Source of the DNA: Procambarus clarkii | Lineage: Eukaryota; Arthropoda; Malacostraca; Decapoda; Cambaridae | Assembly (NCBI RefSeq): GCF_040958095.1 | Contig: NC_091154.1 | Span: 47,573,307-47,637,306 of the forward strand | Reading direction: 5' to 3' | DNA length: 64,000 nt | Part shown: one piece after another, positions 11,956 through 23,538 of the stretch | Numbering within the stretch: the first letter of the stretch is position 1 | Layout of the letters: each line of letters starts with the position of its first letter | Program-made: the position numbers and the translations under genes | The notes under the pieces: model-generated | Databases searched by the model: none | The model's input: only the letters and a program-made list of their open reading frames with translations | Told to the model about the DNA's origin: nothing

Positions 11956-12800
11956 TGCATGCATTACCTAAAGTAAGCAAATTCGCTAAGATTTCGGGCA
12001 GCACATCATTATGAATGAAGTACTTACACATTTCTTGGACACCACTAATGGTGTTATCTCTAAATTCCGCAATTTTTTCACATTCCATTATATAATGACG
12101 CAAAGTATGCGAATACTTCTGTTGACAGAGTTTACATTTAGTCAAATCTACATCAGCAGATGTTACAAACTCCCAGAGGTACTTGTAGCCGAGCCTAAGG
12201 CTAGCAGTGGTAACATCTAGAAGTCTGCTAACATTATTGGATGACCCATAGACGTGCGGCTATTCATGCATAATAGAATGATGATAGATGGAGTAACTGG
12301 TGTGAATTTCACTTTGCCTCAAGTCTCCGAAATTTAGTTGATGTTCCTGGGATATTGGTGCCCTCAGGCTGCTCAAATGCAGTCCAAGTTGGTAATCAAT
12401 TCCCTCTTTACTAGCAAAAGTCTTGGCTAACTCATCAGTTCTATCATGCATTAGGAGACCAATATGGGAAGGAATCCACAGGAGACAAACTTGGACTCCA
12501 TCATTGATTATTTCACTATATCTGTGTCTAGCTTCAGAGATAAGCACGTCACAGTTATGCCTCAAGACACTTACAGAGATAACTAGTGAGGGAGATTGGG
12601 TGAAAAGCACTCTGCTGGTTTGGTTTAGGAATGGGAATAATGAGACTGTTGGTCCATGACTTTGGAAGCTCCCCAGTTACATAGCTCATATTATACGATT
12701 CAAGCAAGGGATTCCCTGGAACTAGCAGAAGCATACGCAGTATGCCGTCAGTAACTCCATCCTCCCCGGGTGATGTAGCTTTGCCGAAGCTAGACATACA
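11956..12800 (-). mobile_element. I-clade-like LINE relic (RT start joined to RNase H)
   Basis: Read on the minus strand from 12797: SPGEDGVTDGILRMLL and LIIPIPKPNQ, followed by HPISLTSYLCKCLE, which is the start of an RT domain. At about 12560-12600 this jumps to RNase H sequence (VSVLRHNCDVLISEARHRYSE, then VCLLWIPSHIGLL with the conserved His near 12470, and DRTDELAK). The RT palm is missing. The end (11951-12145) has CKLCQQ and HTLRHYIMEC, the Cys/His motif at the C terminus of these LINEs. A domestic gene is unlikely: the frame breaks at each transition. Confidence 0.8.
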
Positions 12801-13930
12801 TATGCATACATGCGCTATTTCACCATCCCTCTAATTAAAAGCAAAAGTGTGTGCGTTGGTTGGTAAGTGTAACTTCTAATATATGGTCACTTTGTATATT
12901 TATATATCTGCTCAATAATATTAACTATCAGTTGTTTGTTCTTCTATTTGTTCTAGTTCTTTCAATATTACCATTATTAGTTAAATCTTTTTTTAAGTTC
13001 CTCATTGTATCCAACACCATATTTTCGGATTTTTAAAACTGTCGATTATTATCTATTTTTTACCTTTTGTCCACTTAGATGTTAAGTGAAACTGGTAACA
13101 TCTATACACTCGAGAGATAAATGTGAGGGTTCATGTCACAGCCAGACAGTTTATATGCGAAAGGTCTGTGGTCGCTGACATACATATTAATTAGTAGGTA
13201 CAGAGATTGCATATTCAATTTATTTGATTTGTTTAAAATTATATATTTAGAGCACAAGTTTATTTCATTTTCCTTAATTTTTTGTTAATAAATAACATTG
13301 TCGTACTCTGTTTAATTATCTCATTATATTTGAATCCATTTTCTTCATTATAAATTAAAATTTAAATATAGAAAGTTTACATATTGTATGTAAGTTCTCA
13401 CTGCATGAAAGTTTTTTACTTGTTTATCTTATGACATCTGCAACATTAACTATAGAACTGTAGTTACAAGTTATGACTATTTTATATTAACCAATCTAAC
13501 ACCATCCGCCTTATGGCTGGAAGATTTGGCTGTAATAAACGAAGGCCAGCTAGTCAACGCTGTCCAAAGATTGGTATTACAATGGCTAATTAGTGATCAC
13601 TTTCCCATATAAAGTACATACATTCCTATAAGGTAATAACCATTGGTAAAACTTTTATCCTGGGTAAAATAACTTATTTACATTAACGCTGTAAGTTAAC
13701 AATGCACTGTACTTGTTTAATTAAAATGGCTTGAAGGTTAACATCCTGAGAATAACCTTGTATATTAAACTTAGTAAGTGTAACGAGGGAAAATGTAATA
13801 ACGTGTAACTTCCAGAGAATAAGTCTAACAATGGGGCTATTACATTTTACATTAGTAAAAGTGCTACCTTGGGTAAAATGACAATGTAACACTGTAACAT
13901 TCTATGTGGTTAACATTTAATTGCCGGGAA
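12801..13930. other. AT-rich stretch, nothing recognised
   Basis: No open frame longer than about 70 codons has a recognisable motif, and no repeat family of this window is visible here. It may be old unique or intergenic DNA. Confidence 0.6.
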
Positions 13931-13962
13931 GGGGGGGGGGGGCGCCAGTCGGCCCCCCCCCC
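13931..13962. repeat. G-tract/C-tract inverted repeat
   Basis: Twelve Gs (13931-13942), a 10-base loop, then ten Cs (13953-13962): a potential GC-only hairpin directly upstream of a LINE tail. Confidence 0.9.
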
Positions 13963-13965
13963 TGT

Positions 13966-14093
13966 TAGATTAAGCACTTGCCCAAAACTATGTGGCTCTG
14001 TAATAATTGTAAGAACACCACTGTTATGTACTCTGACAAATCCAATGTACCTTCTTGTATATAACACAAACAAATATGTAAATAAATAAATAT
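13966..14093 (+). mobile_element. LINE A1-type 3' tail, strongly diverged
   Basis: GATTAAGCACTTGCCCAAAA, a GTGGCT stretch and AATGTACCTTCTTGTATAT followed by (AAATA)n match, with many changes, the last 120 bp of LINE A1 (compare 5080-5198 and 29490-29610). It is a short 5'-truncated copy, or could derive from a SINE sharing that tail. Confidence 0.65.
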
Positions 14094-14244
14094 TGAACTG
14101 ATAAATTTAATGAATTTTGGATGAGAAGGGAGGATAGTAATTTACAGGATCCCCGGGATCCTCATGAAATAAATTGTTTGTGTATTTGCTATTTTTATCC
14201 AAAGGCTAAAGCTGTTAGCTCTTGGATTTCGCCTTTCTAACCAT

Positions 14245-14793
14245 CTGCTGTCTAATGTATAACTATAATGCCAATCCTGATCTCAAAAGCTTCATAGAAG
14301 GTTGTATCAGAACCCATGAGCACCACATCAGAAATAAATACAGTTTTGATATTCCTAGAGTACGACTTAATCAAACTAGAAATGCTCTACAAATCAAGGG
14401 GCCCAGAATGTGGAATGACCTTCCCAACCATGTTAAAGACTGTACCTCTCTCAACCAGTTTAAGTTAAAAGCGAAGCTATACCTAATAAATTCCCTGTAA
14501 CCTACCTTACCCTTCTATTGTCAACCAATGTCTGTTTTTTTCTTTAAAGAGCGCTGTTTGTCGACATAATTGTATTTGTGCTGCTTTTTCATCTATGTTT
14601 TCATTTCTTGTTTTCATTCTACTCATTATGCTCAATTAGTATTAAGCTTGTCATTTAAGTTTATCATGCCCGAAACGCTTTTCGTAATAGTGGCTTTAGG
14701 CATTGTATGTACTAGCTCTACCTATAAGTCAACCAATCCTTGTAAAAATTTATTGTATGTATGTACCTTACCTAAATAAAATTGTATTGTATT
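14245..14793 (+). mobile_element. LINE A2 3' fragment
   Basis: The open segment at 14263-14500 gives NANPDLKSFIEGC, RNKYSFDIPRVRLNQTRNAL and GPRMWNDLPNHVKDC, the C-terminal end of LINE A2. The 3' untranslated part has GCCCGAAACGCTTTTCGTAA and ends in CCTAAATAAAATTGTATTG. Everything upstream of the C-terminal region is absent (5' truncation). Confidence 0.85.
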
Positions 14794-16283
14794 GTATGTA
14801 CTGACTCCCGACCTAATTTTCTCTCTTATCTAGTATTACACACACACATTCCCAGGATAAAGATTCAGAGAATATGATTCCTTTCACATCACTAATCTGA
14901 TGTATTTCTGCTCACTTAGAAAGTCCTCTGTCATATATGGTGCAATAAACCCATCTGGCCTTGTTGCTTTCTATTGATAATAACTTTAGTCTCCACAAAC
15001 ATGTGTGCTTGGGTAACATTTAAGAGACATTCTTAATGGTACAACTATAGACGAATGTGATAGAAATGCTACTGGATTTTTGTGGTCTCAATTCTTACCT
15101 GATCTGAAATGTTAATTAAAATGTTTTACTGGTTACTGGTACAGTAGTAGTTCTGCTTAAAGCTAGCTATACGCTACTATTTCCATTTGAATACTAAAAT
15201 TCTAAAACATATTTTCATGCACTCAAAAGATCTTGAATTTATCAAATGAGGAGTAAATGTAAATAATTTTCAAGGAATGAGTATGGGGTGCAAAATAAAT
15301 TACTAATCACAGGATACTATGATATTCGTGCTCTACTTTGGGGTAAATAAAATACACGATTATTTTCAGAATATATACTTTAATGACAAATATTTGAAAA
15401 GATATTTAAAGTTGAAATATTTATCTTTAAAAAAGATAAAACCTCCTTGCATTGCACAAGTATTGATGAAATATGACATATTTACCGACTATAATGATGG
15501 CATTGAATGTAGTGTTCATGTGTCCGGATACCGGCGATTATGTAGTATTATTTAAAAATATAATGCCTTTCACATAAATTATATATATTACTTGAAATGT
15601 AGTTACAGTAATGTCTACATCTCTGCCTTTCTTCTGACATATAAATCTTGAAGGTTAATTAGCATATATATGCATGTTAATTAGACAATTGATTTGCTGG
15701 TGTGTAGCTCTCCACACACCCAGAGCGCGTCCATGTATTTTCCCAAAGCTATATCCATAGTTACCTAGTGCTACTCCGGCTTTCTAGCATTACACAAGAA
15801 ATGAAGATGTATGACATATTTACCCCTATAATGATGTTATTGAATGTATTATTAATATGAATGCATGTTAATTACACAATTGATTGGCTAATGTGTACAG
15901 TTCTACACACACACCCAGAGCGAGTCCATGTATTTACCCAAAAGCCATCTCTAGCTACCTAATCATACCCCAAAATTTCCTTGCATTATATAAGTAATGA
16001 AGAAATACGTCATGTTTATCTATTATAATGATGGTATGTAATGTAGAATTTGGAAAACATGGTTTTACTCTGAACTAATCTCTGGATACGTAAATAAGTG
16101 CATAGTGGTTCAAGTAGCAAACGCATACCAGCGAATAATCATCAGCATCTATATAACAAAACTATTGTCCCATGGAGTTAATTTCACTTCCAGACACCTA
16201 CTTTTCAATACAATTTCGATATTTTCTGGCTATTACGCTAAATATTATTGTAACTATGCATTATTGTAATTTATACCATTATT
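14794..16283. other. AT-rich region with a diverged tandem repeat
   Basis: No gene recognised. Three diverged copies of one block are visible at about 15440-15560, 15780-15870 and 15975-16045. Each has TTGCATTA(C/T)A(C/T)AAG, then an ATGA(C/T)ATATTTA-like string and TATAATGATG. Between them a second block (GCATGTTAATTA... CACACCCAGAGCG) recurs at 15673 and 15862. A related string lies on the opposite strand at about 16510-16556. Confidence 0.55.
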
Positions 16284-16556
16284 TCAATTTGTGACAATTT
16301 GAGTAGAGAAGTGCGACATGTGTACAAGAGGCTGATATGCCAGCAAACACTCTCCAGGCAACAATCTGTCTTGGATAATTCGCTCCACAACATTGACGCT
16401 TGGATCGTCGACTTGATTTGGAGTCACCAGCTCTTTATTTTCGTCTAATTTCTTTATAAAAAGATACTTTTTCAGATTAAAATTGTTTTTTCGTGTTGTA
16501 CGTTCAGCACCAACATTATAATGAGTAAATATATCATATTTATTCATTACTAACAT
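16284..16556 (-). CDS. Unknown 90-codon open frame
   Basis: I do not recognise this frame. It starts MLVMNKYDIFTHYNVGAE, continues with a Lys-rich stretch (NLKKYLFIKKLDENKEL) and then VVERIIQDRLLPGE, and stops at 16284. Composition looks more protein-like than other frames in this AT-rich area. The peptide KYDIFT-YN also appears in a plus-strand frame at 15469-15510 (MKYDIFTDYNDGIE), so the underlying DNA is repeated. It could be an exon, a relic of a mobile element or chance. No promoter or clear splice site supports any of these. Confidence 0.25.
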   Translation of the reverse strand: MLVMNKYDIFTHYNVGAERTTRKNNFNLKKYLFIKKLDENKELVTPNQVDDPSVNVVERIIQDRLLPGECLLAYQPLVHMSHFSTQIVTN

Positions 16557-16862
16557 ATTGCCAGGAATTCTGAAGCTTTTGAATATTTTAGCTTTGTTTT
16601 ATTTTATAATATAATTTATAATTTATATTTTATAATAATTTATAATTTATCATTTTATATTAGCTTTGAATATTCTGAAGCTTGTGTAGCTTGTGTTTGC
16701 TTGTGGTAATTAGACGGACCCGGGCGAGGTACATAACTCTGCCACGACTCTAGATCACATCTGGACCAACATAACCTCTCCGCTTACTTCAGGTATAATC
16801 ACTGATAGCACTACAGACCATTACCTCACATTTCTCTTAACAAACATTAACAAACCACCTCT

Positions 16863-17895
16863 TGTTACGACCCCGGATCCAACGTCCTAGCCTGGAGCAG
16901 TGACAAACACGCCATCTGTGGGTCAGCTCCCGAAACCCCCGCCAAACGAACGACGACACCTAGTGAGGACAGCGTGTACTGGCCTCGAGGACCAGTTTCC
17001 AGTCTGGTTCAGCGCTCAACACCGCCGCCCCTGACCTCTGGTGAGGTGGTGCTCCGAAGACAGCGCCATCTATGGAGTGGATATGTCGGGCGTTTGTATC
17101 TGAGCCTGTGAGTGTGGTGTATTAGTGTCCCGGTTATTAATGACGTGTCTGCTTACAGAGCCGACCTGGGACCACTGTGTTGAAGGTGGAGTCAGTCTAC
17201 CCGAGGCAGCCAGTCTCCATACAGTGAAGTTTGCTGCAGCTGTTGTGACGTCGTCCCCCCGGAAGAACACTGTGGTGTGTTAAGCCTGCCAGTGGAGTGG
17301 CAGTGGAAGGATTTACCCGGGACCGACGGTTGGAGACGATAATCCACTGGGGTATTGAGGACAGGAGGGTGATTGGTGATATCACACGAGACTCCTGTCT
17401 AGGGCGTACCCCTTTTATCGTTCGTGGAGTGGCCGTACCAGCCTTGGTGGCTCAGTACCTGCCAGCAGACCTGCTGGACGTGTGGTTGACGGCCTCCACG
17501 ACGGTGCCCCCAGTGGACCTGTGTTGTGGCTGACCTGTGGCCAGGGTAGACTCGGCGTTCTCAGAGGACACGTCTTGAGGCCACGAAGAAAGCACCGCGG
17601 ACTCGGCACCTAGCTTCGAGGATCCATAGTCTCCAGCAGAAGACTACAGTGTTGATCCCCTTTGTAAAGTGTTAATACCCCTCCCCCTTGTGTACGTTTT
17701 ACTTTTATATATTTAAATGGTGATGGTGGACATTATATAATAAGTTCTTAACTTTCTTTCCCTACTCCCTTTTAAGTTACTTGCGTCACGGATCTCATCC
17801 CTTGATAGCCACTACTGGCTTGGGAACGGATACCTATATCTTCCTCTAACAACATCAGAGCAAGAACCCCGTTGCGTCCCGAGAGGGCCGTAACA
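16863..17895 (-). mobile_element. Solo LTR fossil, copy 2
   Basis: A 1033-bp relative of the LTR at 5818-6836 in the other direction: plus strand TGTTACGACCCCGGATCC at the left and GAGAGGGCCGTAACA at the right. It is flanked by the 5-bp duplication CCTCT (16858-16862 and 17896-17900). The two copies are clearly homologous but differ by many bases and small gaps, so they are independent insertions of one family (gypsy or BEL type). It is younger than the LINE A2 it interrupts. Confidence 0.85.
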
Positions 17896-18398
17896 CCTCT
17901 AGAGACAAGGGAGTTAAGTTTAGGCTGCACAATGAAACTTCTATAGACAATTTTATAACTGCTGCTGATAATGTCAACTGGGAGTCCGAGTTAGGTAACA
18001 TAGGGGACATCAACCTAGCAGTGCAATCTTTTCTTAAAAAAACTCAGCCTTTATAACACCCACTGTCCTATGCTTACAAAACAAGTCACAACCAAAAGGC
18101 TTAACAATCCTTGGCTTAAATCCTTTAATAAAAAACATGACCTTGAGAAGAAGTATAGGTTAGGAATTGTCTCCAAAGAATTCTCAAAGAATTACTCGTT
18201 ATTGCTATCTAAAATAATTAGACGAGCCAAAACTAAATACTAAGAGGATAAATTTACCCAAATAAAGAGCAATATTAAAAAAACTTAAAACACAATTTTA
18301 CAAATATTGGGATCTAAGAAAATTTTAAATAACAAACCAACACTCCTGTCCAATAACTATGGTCAGCTTTCAGCCTCTGATTCTGATATTGAGTTCAA

Positions 18399-19530
18399 AA
18401 ATAATAATAATAATAATAATAATTTTTATTTAGGTAAAGGTACATACATAAAGAGATTTTACAAAGTTTGTTGGCTTTATAGATAGAGCTAGTACATACA
18501 ATGCCTAAAGCCACTATTACGCAAAGCGTTTCAAGCAGGAAAAAACACTAATGACTAAAGCTTAAAACTAATGGGTAAAAAGAATAAAATGTGTTGAGTA
18601 CAAATAAAAATAGAGGTAAAAGAGGGGGGGAACATTGTTGAAAAAGCAGCACAAATACAATTACAAATTATTACAGAAAATTACATTCAAACAGCGTTGA
18701 TTTGAAAAAAAACAAAAAAACAAAACATACATGGGTTGACAACAGAGGGGTAAGGTAGGTTACAGGGAATTTATTAGGTATAGCTTCGTTTTTATCTTAA
18801 ACTAGTTGAGAGGTACAGTCTTTAACATGGTTGGGAAGGTCATTCCACATTCTGGGCCCCTTGATTTGTAGAGCATTTCTGGTTTGATTAAGTCGTACTC
18901 TAGGAATATCAAAACTGTATTTATTTCTGGTGTGGTGTTCATGGGTTCTGTTACAACCTTCTATGAAGCTTTTGAGATCAGGATTGGCATTATAGTTTAG
19001 CGTTTTATATATGTATAATACACACGAGAGAATGTGCAGTGACTTAATGTCTAACATATTCAGAGATTTGAGTAGGGGTACCGAGTGATGTCTGGGGCCA
19101 GAATTGGATATTGTCCTAATAGCAGCTTTGTGTTGAGTAATTAGAGGACGAAAGTGATTTTGGGTAGTAGAACCCCAAGCACAAATACCATAGTTGAAAT
19201 ATGGATAGATAAGGGAGTAATAGAGAGTCACCAGGGCAGGGCGTGGTACATAATATCTGATCTTAGAAAGAATGCCCACAGTTTTTGAAACTTTTTTTGA
19301 TATGTTTAGAATGTGTCCCTGGGAATTCAGCTTGGGGTCAATGAGAATGCCAAGGAATTTGCCATCTAATTTGTTACAAATTTGGGTATTGTTTATTTTG
19401 AGATTTATTTGATTAGAGGATTTATTGCCAAACAGAATATAGAAAGTTTTGTCAATGTTAAGGGTGAGTTTGTTGGCAGTTAGCCACAGATGGACTTTAT
19501 TTAGCTCAGTATTTACTGTGGCATTTAGAG
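18399..19530 (-). mobile_element. Antisense LINE A2, 5'-truncated, nested in LINE A2
   Basis: Minus-strand LINE A2 from its (AAT)n tail (18399-18425) through the untranslated part (CGCAAAGCGTTTC at about 18520) and the C-terminal frame at 18797-19279 (GILSKIRYYVPRPALVTLYY ... GPRMWNDLPNHVKDC), up to a truncation in RT near 19530. Host sequence GTTCAA / AATAGGTTC meets at the two ends, leaving at most a 3-bp duplication (CAA). Confidence 0.85.
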
Positions 19531-19824
19531 CAATAGGTTCTTCTCTTCCATTATGTCATCCCTTGCAAATGATATTCCATCTTCCAGTACTGATGTTAAG
19601 GACTATCTTACAGGTAACTATTCACAATCTCTGTACCTAAAGCCTACTAATTCCACTGACGTTAATGAGAATTCTTTCCCTTAAAACCAAGTCTAGTTCT
19701 CTTGAGGAGATACCAACTTTAATCTACAAAAAAGCCTCCAGATCTTTAGCCCCTGCTATTGCATTGCTCTTCAACAAGTCACTTGAACTCCAAACCTTTC
19801 CAGATATTCTAAAAAAAAGCGAGA

Positions 19825-20382
19825 GTGACGCCTGTCCACAAATGTGGTGATCTCACAGATGTTAGCAACTACAGACCTATATCAATCCTGCCTAACTTGT
19901 CAAAAATATTTGAAAAACTAATCTACAAGCAGCTTTACTCTTATCTTGCCAAACACGATATACTTAGCTCTTGTCAATATGGCTTCAGACCCAAAAAAAG
20001 CACTAACGATGCACTTATTAGTATGATTAACTTGATTCATGCAGCTCTTGACAAAAATGAGTTCCCTGTTGGGATATTTGTGGACCTGCGTAAGGCTTTT
20101 GACACTGTCAACCACCAAAACCTTCTTCTTAAATTACATCATTATGGAGTCAGAGGACACTCCCTGCAATACCTCAAATCTTACCTTACTGACAGGCTCC
20201 AGTATGTTTCTGTGAATAATTCAATTTCTCCCACCCTACCCATCAACATCGGTGTTCCTCACGGCAGCATACTTGGCCCTCTCCTCTTTCTCATCTACAT
20301 TAATGACCTTCCAAATGCCTCCCAACACCTCAAACCAATTATATTTCCTGACGACACAACCCTTCATTTACTCCAGTCCTGA
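19825..20382 (+). pseudogene. LINE A2 reverse transcriptase fragment
   Basis: A 185-codon open segment of the host LINE A2: MTPVHKCGDLTDVSNYRPIS at the start, QYGFRPKKSTNDALIS (about 50-65), block A FVDLRKAFDTVNH (about 90-102), then VPHGSILGPLLFLIYIN (block B; the usual GVPQG has become GVPHG) and IIFPDDTT, where the catalytic F-A-D-D reads F-P-D-D (20344-20355). The frame ends soon after by a shift. Both changes hit conserved RT positions, so the copy was probably inactive before the shift. Confidence 0.85.
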
Positions 20383-20861
20383 CCCCCTTGCTCTAAATGC
20401 CACAGTAAATACTGAGCTAAATAATATCCATCTCTGGCTAACGGCCAACAAATTCACCCTTAACATTGACAAAACTTTCTATATTTTGTTTGGCAATAAA
20501 TCCTCAAATTAAATAAATCTCAGGATTAACAATACCCAAATTTGTAACAAAGTAGATTGCAAATTCCTTGGTGTTCTCATTGACCGCAAGCTGAATTTCC
20601 AGGGACACATTCTAAATATATCAAAAAAAGTTTCAAAAACTGTTGGCATTCTTTCTAAGATCAGATATTATGTACCTCACCCTGCCCTGGTGACACTGTT
20701 ATTCTCTCAATTATCCTTATCTCAACTATGGTATTTGTGCTTGGGGTTCTACTACCTAAAATCATTTACGTCCTATAATTACTCAACACAAAGCTGCTAT
20801 TAGGACAATATCTCACTCTGGCCCTAGACATCACTCGGTACCCCTACTCAAATCTCTGAAT

Positions 20862-21161
20862 ATGTTAGATATTAAGTCCCTGCACATCCTCTCATGTGTA
20901 TTTTATATATATAAAACGCTGAACTGTAATGTCAGTCCTGACCGTAAAAGCTTCCTAGAAGGTTGTAACAGATCCCATGAGCACCACACCAGAAACAAAT
21001 ACCTATTTGATATTCCAAGAGTACGAATTAGTCAAACTAGAAATGCTTTACAAATCAAGGTACCTCGAATGTGGAATGACCTTCCCAATTATGTTAAAGA
21101 CTGTACCTCTCCCAACCAGTTTAAGATAAAAACTAAGTACTACCTAATTAACTCAATGTAA
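20862..21161 (+). pseudogene. LINE A2 C-terminal region
   Basis: Continuation of the host LINE A2: SLHILSCVFYIYKTLN, RNKYLFDIPRVRISQTRNAL and MWNDLPNYVKDC, stopping in LINSM. The function of this C-terminal region in CR1/L2-type LINEs is unknown; it is strongly conserved among the copies here. Confidence 0.8.
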
Positions 21162-21416
21162 CCTATCTCACCCCCAAAATGTCAACCCATGTCTTCTACT
21201 TTAAACAATGCTGTTTTGTTGACCAAATTGTATTTTTATTTTTTCTGCCATGTTCCTCCCCCTCCGCCCTTTTTCCATTCTTTTCTTATTTTTTCTCAAC
21301 ACAATTTATACTTTAATCTCAATTAGTATTAAGTTTTAGTCTTAGTGTTTTTCCTGCCCGAAACGCTTTGCGTAATAGTGGCTTTAGGCATTGTATGTAC
21401 TAGCTCTATCTATAAA

Positions 21417-22647
21417 GGGCAGCATACTTGGCCCTCTCCTCTTTCTCATCTACATTAATGACCTTCCAAATGCCTCCCAACACCTCAAACCAATTATATT
21501 TCCTGACGACACAACCTTCATTTACTCCAGTCCTGACCCCCTTGCTCTAAATACCACAGTAAATACTGAGCTTAATAAAGTCCATCTTTGACTAACTGGC
21601 AACAAACTCACCCTTAACATTGACAAAATTTTCTATATTCTGTTTGGCAATAAATCCTCTAATCAAATAAATCTCAGAATAAACAATACCCAAATTTGTA
21701 ACAAAATAGATGGCAAATTCCTTGGCGTTCTCATTGACCACAAGCTGAATTTCCAGGGACACATTCTAAATATATCGAAAAAAGTTTCAAAAACTGTTGG
21801 CATTCTTTCTAACATCAGATATTATGTACCCCGCCCTGCCCTGGTGACACTCTATTACTCCCTCATTTATCCATATCTCAACTATGGTGTTTATGCATGG
21901 GTTCTACTACCCAAAATCATTTACGTCCTCTAATTACTCAACACAAAGCTGCTATTAGGACAATATCCAACTCTGGCCCCAGACATCACTCAGTACCCCT
22001 ACTCAAATCTCTGAATATGTTAGATATTAAGTCACTGCACATTCTCTCATGTGTACTATACATATATAAAACGCTGAACTGTAATGCCAATCCTGACCTC
22101 AAAAGCTTCATTGAAGGTTGTAACAGATCCCATGAGCACCACACCAGAAACAAATACAGTTTTGGTATTCCAAGAGTACGACTTAATCAAACTAGAAATG
22201 CTCTACAAATCAAGGGACCCAGGATGTGGAATGACCTTCCCAAGCATGTTAAAGACTGTACCTCTCTCAACCAGTTTAAGATAAAAACGAAGCAGTACCT
22301 AATAAATTCCCTGTAACCTACCTTATCCCTCTATTGTCAACCCATGTCTGTTTTCTTAAACAACGCTGTTTGTCGACCTATTTGTATTTGTGCTGCTTTT
22401 TCAGCCATGTTTCCCCCATTTTTATTTTTATTTGTTCTCAACACATTTTATTCTTTATCCTCAATTAGTATTAAGTTTTAGTCATTAATGTTTTTCCTGC
22501 CCGAAACGCTTTGTGTAATAGTGGCTTTAGGCATTGTATGTACTAGCTCTATCTATTAATCCAACAATCTTTGTAAAATCTCTTGTATGTATGTACCTTA
22601 CCTAAATAAACATTTATTTATTTATTTATTTATTTATTATATTATTT
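21417..22647 (+). mobile_element. Sense LINE A2 inserted in the 3' untranslated part of LINE A2
   Basis: The copy starts abruptly at GGGCAGCATACTTGGCCC in RT and runs to its own (TTTA)n tail at 22613-22640. It is flanked by TATAAA on both sides (21411-21416 and 22648-22653). Joining the flanks gives CTATCTATAAATCCATCA, the normal LINE A2 sequence seen inverted near 31275. The frame 21897-22316 carries the C-terminal region (NSGPRHHSVPLLKSLN ... GPRMWNDLPKHVKDC). It also has IIFPDDTT (21499-21510), the same variant catalytic block as the host copy. Confidence 0.9.
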
Positions 22648-22737
22648 TATAAATCCATCACCTTTTGTATCTTACCTTGTATGTATGTACCTTACCTGAA
22701 TAAAAATTTATTATTATTTATTATTATTAATATCACA

Positions 22738-22772
22738 AATGCAATTCACAAATTGCATTTGTGAATTGCAAT
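22738..22772. repeat. Short palindrome at a LINE junction
   Basis: GCAATTCACAAAT and its inverse ATTTGTGAATTGC overlap in one imperfect palindrome exactly where LINE A1 copy 2 begins. This is a fold-back type junction. Confidence 0.75.
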
Positions 22773-23538
22773 TTCTCAAATATTAACTGGGAATCTGAAT
22801 TCAATAATACACAGGATATAAATTCATTAGCTAACCTCTTCCTTTCCAAAACTCTAAGCCTCTTCAACACTCATTGTCTCCTTCTCACCAAGCAATTAAC
22901 TGGCAAAAGATTAAAAAGTCCCTGGCTCACAAGTGGCATATTCAAAGCAATCAACTAGAAACATGAATATGAAAAAAACTTAGGATTGGCCTAGTTACAA
23001 AGGAAGTAGTTAAGAGGTATTCATCAGTGCTTACCTGTATCAAAAGAAAAACAAAACTTTCCTATTATGAGAGTAGATTCAAAGAAGCAAAAGGCAACAT
23101 GAAAAGCACATGGAGAGCCATCTCTAACATCCTAGGATCTAAACAACATTCACACAAGCTGCAGATAAAACTCTTCAAGCATGGTTATACACCGTCAACT
23201 GATTTAGAAACAGCAAAAAAATTTAATAGCTTCTTTTCATCGGTTGGTACTAACCTTGCCAGAAAAATCCCACAGACTTAGACACATACCACACATCTTT
23301 CAGGCAGCTACCCAAACTCTCTTCTCCTCTCATCAGTCAGCCCGACAGATGTGTCCATCATTCACACACTAAAAACCAAAGCTAGGACCATTAGTGAAAT
23401 ACCATCTGTGGTATTCAAGCCCTTGCGCCCCCATAGCTCTGCTGTTCAACGAACCTCTGGAGTGACATACCTTCTCTGATATCCTTGAAAAAGCAAGAGT
23501 AACGCCAGTTCCTAAAGGAGGCTATCCAGCAGACATAT
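22773..23538 (+). mobile_element. LINE A1 fragment, copy 2 (linker only)
   Basis: Matches 440-1210 of LINE A1 copy 1: NINWESEFNNTQDINSLANL (22780-22840), then KTKLSYYESRFKEAKGNM (23045-23100) and FNSFFSSVGTNLARKIPQT, with several frame breaks. It stops within the motif before NNYRPIS, where repeat family E begins. Confidence 0.85.

Larger units (their letters stand above)
16730..22735 (+). mobile_element. LINE A2 host copy, in four pieces
   Basis: One LINE A2 can be followed in four blocks: 16730-16862 (LDHIWTNITSPL and TTDHYLTFLL, the endonuclease end), 17896-18398 (linker with several stops), about 19531-21416 (RT and C-terminal region) and 22648-22735 (the last of the 3' untranslated part, ending in TTATTATT). 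The gaps are a solo LTR, an antisense LINE A2 and a sense LINE A2. LINE A2 shares domain order with LINE A1 but has its own tail, GTATGTACCTTACCTAAATA. This copy is dead: stops occur in the linker and the RT frame is broken near 19810. Confidence 0.85.

Noticed and set aside
11517-11976. 14-residue peptide-repeat protein
   Set aside because: The 42-bp unit leaves several frames open on both strands; it is a minisatellite.
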